This document shows positions 14,448 through 16,245 of a stretch of DNA of 16,245 nucleotides, one piece after another; positions within the stretch are counted from its first letter, which is position 1, and each line of letters opens with the position of its first letter. The notes under the pieces are model-generated. The model was not told the origin of the DNA and ran no database searches. It saw only the letters and a list, made by a program, of their open reading frames with translations. Location of the stretch: positions 1 to 16,245 of the forward strand of contig CAKUHM010000010.1 of assembly GCA_934655835.1 (NCBI GenBank), written 5' to 3'. The translations under genes were made by a program, and so were the position numbers. This stretch comes from an uncultured Collinsella sp. GTDB lineage: Bacteria > Actinomycetota > Coriobacteriia > Coriobacteriales > Coriobacteriaceae.

Positions 14448-14705
14448 TGTTAGCCTTCCGCTACTTTTCTAGGGCTATAGTAAACCCAGGCGAACTATTT
14501 TTGCTCGACATATGGCATTTATTTCAAACTAGTCACCCGGCAGTTAGGGACGTTCCTTTCCTGCCGGCAGTTGGGGACAGTCCTTGCCAACCCTACTGGC
14601 AAAACGGCCGATCGGCAAAGACTGTCCCCAATGACTAGTCGTTTAAGTCTGTCCCCAATGACTACTCTTGGTCGTTTAAGTCTGTCCCCAATGAGTACCC
14701 GATGG
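14448..14705. other. Spacer with ABC leader and repeat copy B
   Basis: Bases 14448-14530 are relatively AT-rich and probably hold the promoter of the ABC exporter. The rest is the repeat. I see no protein or RNA gene. Confidence 0.5.
14535..14700. repeat. REPIN-like dispersed repeat, copy B
   Basis: Aligns along its length with 10862-11029, including ACCCGGCAG at the left, CTGCCGGCA near 14561, TCGGCAAAGACTGTCCCC near 14612, and three CTGTCCCCAATGA units separated by GGTCGTTTAAGT or a shortened form. It lacks the left GTTGGGGAC tandem of copy A. Its right end lies five bases from the stop codon of the ABC-2 permease gene. Confidence 0.75.
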
Positions 14706-15911
14706 CTAGGCTCGGGCTTTGTTGTGCGTGAGGGCTAGGCCTACGGCAGCGATGGCGGCGGCGAAGAGCACGGTGACGCCCAGGTCGCAGGCGATGTCAC
14801 CCAGCACGGCAGACGTCAGGTCCGCGGCGAGCGCCTTGCCGATCGCGTCGTTCACCCAATATGTCGGCACAAAGTGCGCTGCCGTCTGCACGGCCGAGCC
14901 CATGAGCGACAGTGGCATCCAGGCGCCGCCCAAAAACGTCATGAGCATGCCAAGCAGGTTGCCCACGCCGTTGAGCAGCTCCTCGCGCGCACCCAGGCTC
15001 GACAGCGCAAAGCCAACAGCCAGGGGCGTACACGCCAGGGCAAATGTCGCTGCCAGCGCCAGACACACACGGCCCACGCCGACCTCGGCAACCGCGCCGG
15101 CAAAGCCCACAACGCCCATCATGCTCGACACAAACCAGATGCAGACGGTGAGCGCCGCGGCAGCGGCAAACACAGAGAGCGAGCGCTGACGCTCGGAGAC
15201 CGGGCCGGCATCCATGCGGCGCACGCGCTCGGGCTCGTTCATGCCCGAGAACACCAGGCCCACTGACACGATGACCGACGAGATAATCGCGTACGCGCCA
15301 AAGTTGAAATACGACTCGAGCGTGGCGGCGGCAGTCGAATCGACCTTGACCTGCTCGATCTGGACCTCGGCGCGCTTGGCGGCGGCATGCTCGGCAGCCT
15401 TGGCGACGTCGCCGTCGGAGGCAGCGGGCTCAAGTGCCGCCGCAGCGCCCGCGAGCGAGATCCAGCGCGAGGCCTCGGCAGACGAAAGCGCCGCGGCCAT
15501 GGTGCCGGAGCCGTAGGTCACATCGAGCTTGGGCAGGGCCTCCCCCGCACGGGCGGCCGCGATCAGGTCGCCCTCAAACCCGTCCGGGATAAAGAACACG
15601 CAGTCGGCGCTGCCCTTGGCACTGTTGCTCTTGGAGAGCGCGTCCGCAAGATCGTACGTGTCGTCGCCGACGCCCGTGACCAGGTCAAAGCGCGACCCCA
15701 AGTGCTTGGTGAGCGCCCGCGAAAGGTCGCTGCCGTCGCGATCGACCACGATCACGTTGGTGTCGTAGGGCTTGTATTCGGTAAGCTGCGACGAGTTCCA
15801 GCTCACCGACGCCGCAATGAACACGCCCATGAGCGAGATGAACACCGTATAGATGAGCAGGTAGAACGGGTGCGCCAGCGCCATGCGAAGCGCAGTCTTA
15901 AAGGTGCTCAT
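14706..15911 (-). CDS. ABC-2-type permease (second subunit)
   Basis: A 401-residue inner-membrane protein starting MSTFKTALRMALAHPF at ATG 15911, with AGGAG about six bases upstream. A longer frame to 15950 lies inside the preceding gene and is not needed. One helix at about 15-37 is followed by a large extracytoplasmic domain (about 38-210, including VIVVDRDGSDLSRALTKHLG). A block of five or so helices follows, with the usual ABC-2 segment GNLLGMLMTFLGGAWMPLS. This is the ABC2_membrane_3 layout of DrrB/YhgE-like exporters. It overlaps the previous permease by 14 bp, so the two subunits are translated together and probably act as a heterodimer. The ATPase is expected beyond the right edge. 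The substrate is unknown: a drug, lipid or peptide. Confidence 0.88.
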   Translation of the reverse strand: MSTFKTALRMALAHPFYLLIYTVFISLMGVFIAASVSWNSSQLTEYKPYDTNVIVVDRDGSDLSRALTKHLGSRFDLVTGVGDDTYDLADALSKSNSAKGSADCVFFIPDGFEGDLIAAARAGEALPKLDVTYGSGTMAAALSSAEASRWISLAGAAAALEPAASDGDVAKAAEHAAAKRAEVQIEQVKVDSTAAATLESYFNFGAYAIISSVIVSVGLVFSGMNEPERVRRMDAGPVSERQRSLSVFAAAAALTVCIWFVSSMMGVVGFAGAVAEVGVGRVCLALAATFALACTPLAVGFALSSLGAREELLNGVGNLLGMLMTFLGGAWMPLSLMGSAVQTAAHFVPTYWVNDAIGKALAADLTSAVLGDIACDLGVTVLFAAAIAAVGLALTHNKARA

Positions 15912-16245
15912 AGCGACTCCTTCCAAACACCAGCGTGGCGGCAACGACAAACACCAGGGCCATCAGGACGAGCGCGCCCGCGCGCACGGCAAAGGGGCCC
16001 AGGTCCTCAAAGAAATACAGACGGTTGAACATGTCGCAGATGAGCTTAACGGGATTGAGCCAGCACTCGGCCGGGCAGGCGCGGGCGACGTCGTCGGCGA
16101 GTGCCATCGCCGGCTCGCCGTAAAGGCCGGCGAACAGGGCACACGTGGTGGCGAAGCCCGTGAGGATGCCCGACTTGGACGCCTTGCCGCCCTTAACGGG
16201 CAGCGTGCCCACAAAGAGCCCCAGGCCCGTCGCCGCAAGCGCGGA
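15898..16245 (-). CDS. ABC-2-type permease (first subunit), C-terminal part (cut by window edge)
   Basis: The frame is open to the right edge, and about 115 C-terminal residues are visible, beginning SALAATGLGLFVGTLPVKGGKA. It shows transmembrane segments (LTGFATTCALFAGLY and AVRAGALVLMALVFVVAATLVFG), a cysteine- and proline-containing periplasmic hairpin (ARACPAECWLNPVKLICDMFNRLYFFEDL), and a basic C-terminus. The 'P..WLNP...I.D.F..LYFFEDL' segment is typical of ABC2_membrane_3 proteins. The TAA at 15900-15898 lies inside the start of the next permease, so the pair is coupled. The start codon is outside the window. Confidence 0.8.
   Translation of the reverse strand, partial: SALAATGLGLFVGTLPVKGGKASKSGILTGFATTCALFAGLYGEPAMALADDVARACPAECWLNPVKLICDMFNRLYFFEDLGPFAVRAGALVLMALVFVVAATLVFGRSRYEHL

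Overview
The window is high-GC DNA with short intergenic gaps and actinobacterial-style proteins. The gene set and the dispersed 'GTCCCCAA' repeats point to a gut-type member of the Coriobacteriia, most likely Collinsella or a close relative. That placement is an inference from the sequence, since no marker gene is present. Eleven complete protein genes and two genes cut by the window edges are supported. All are on the minus strand except one alpha/beta hydrolase at 8295-9260. No rRNA, tRNA, CRISPR array or intact transposase gene was seen.

Left part (1-2300): a divalent-metal pair. An Nramp-family gene runs off the left edge and is preceded by a protein with PRC-barrel, MgtE_N and CBS domains and an unusual membrane domain. 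The Nramp TM1 motif reads DAGG instead of DPGN, which suggests a magnesium-type Nramp. The pair has a leader of about 200 nt with an extended -10 promoter, a candidate 31-codon upstream ORF and mutually exclusive RNA stems, so it may be a metal-responsive leader.

2325-5085: an envelope and membrane-associated group. It holds a membrane-anchored NodB-type polysaccharide deacetylase whose metal-ligand residues are replaced, a two-PRC-barrel protein, and a YtxH-like small membrane protein translationally coupled to the PRC gene.

5085-8130: a free-standing homologue of the N-terminal domain of cyanophycin synthetase with an acidic Ala-rich tail, a CNNM/CorC-type transporter (DUF21, two CBS, CorC_HlyC) and a TrhA/hemolysin III-type membrane protein. 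They probably form one transcription unit read leftwards.

8130-9500: a divergent promoter region. The plus-strand hydrolase has a good sigma70 promoter flanked by two copies of a 14-bp palindrome. The gene is followed by a 132-bp inverted-repeat element and a bidirectional terminator.

9512-16245: a DUF362 2x[4Fe-4S] protein, a MacB/FtsX-type ABC exporter (ATPase plus 888-residue permease), and the end of an ABC-2 exporter with two permeases that overlap by 14 bp. Two copies of a REPIN-like repeat of about 167 bp lie just past the 3' ends of the FtsX-type permease and the ABC-2 permease. A fragment of the same repeat overlaps the stop codon of the deacetylase gene.
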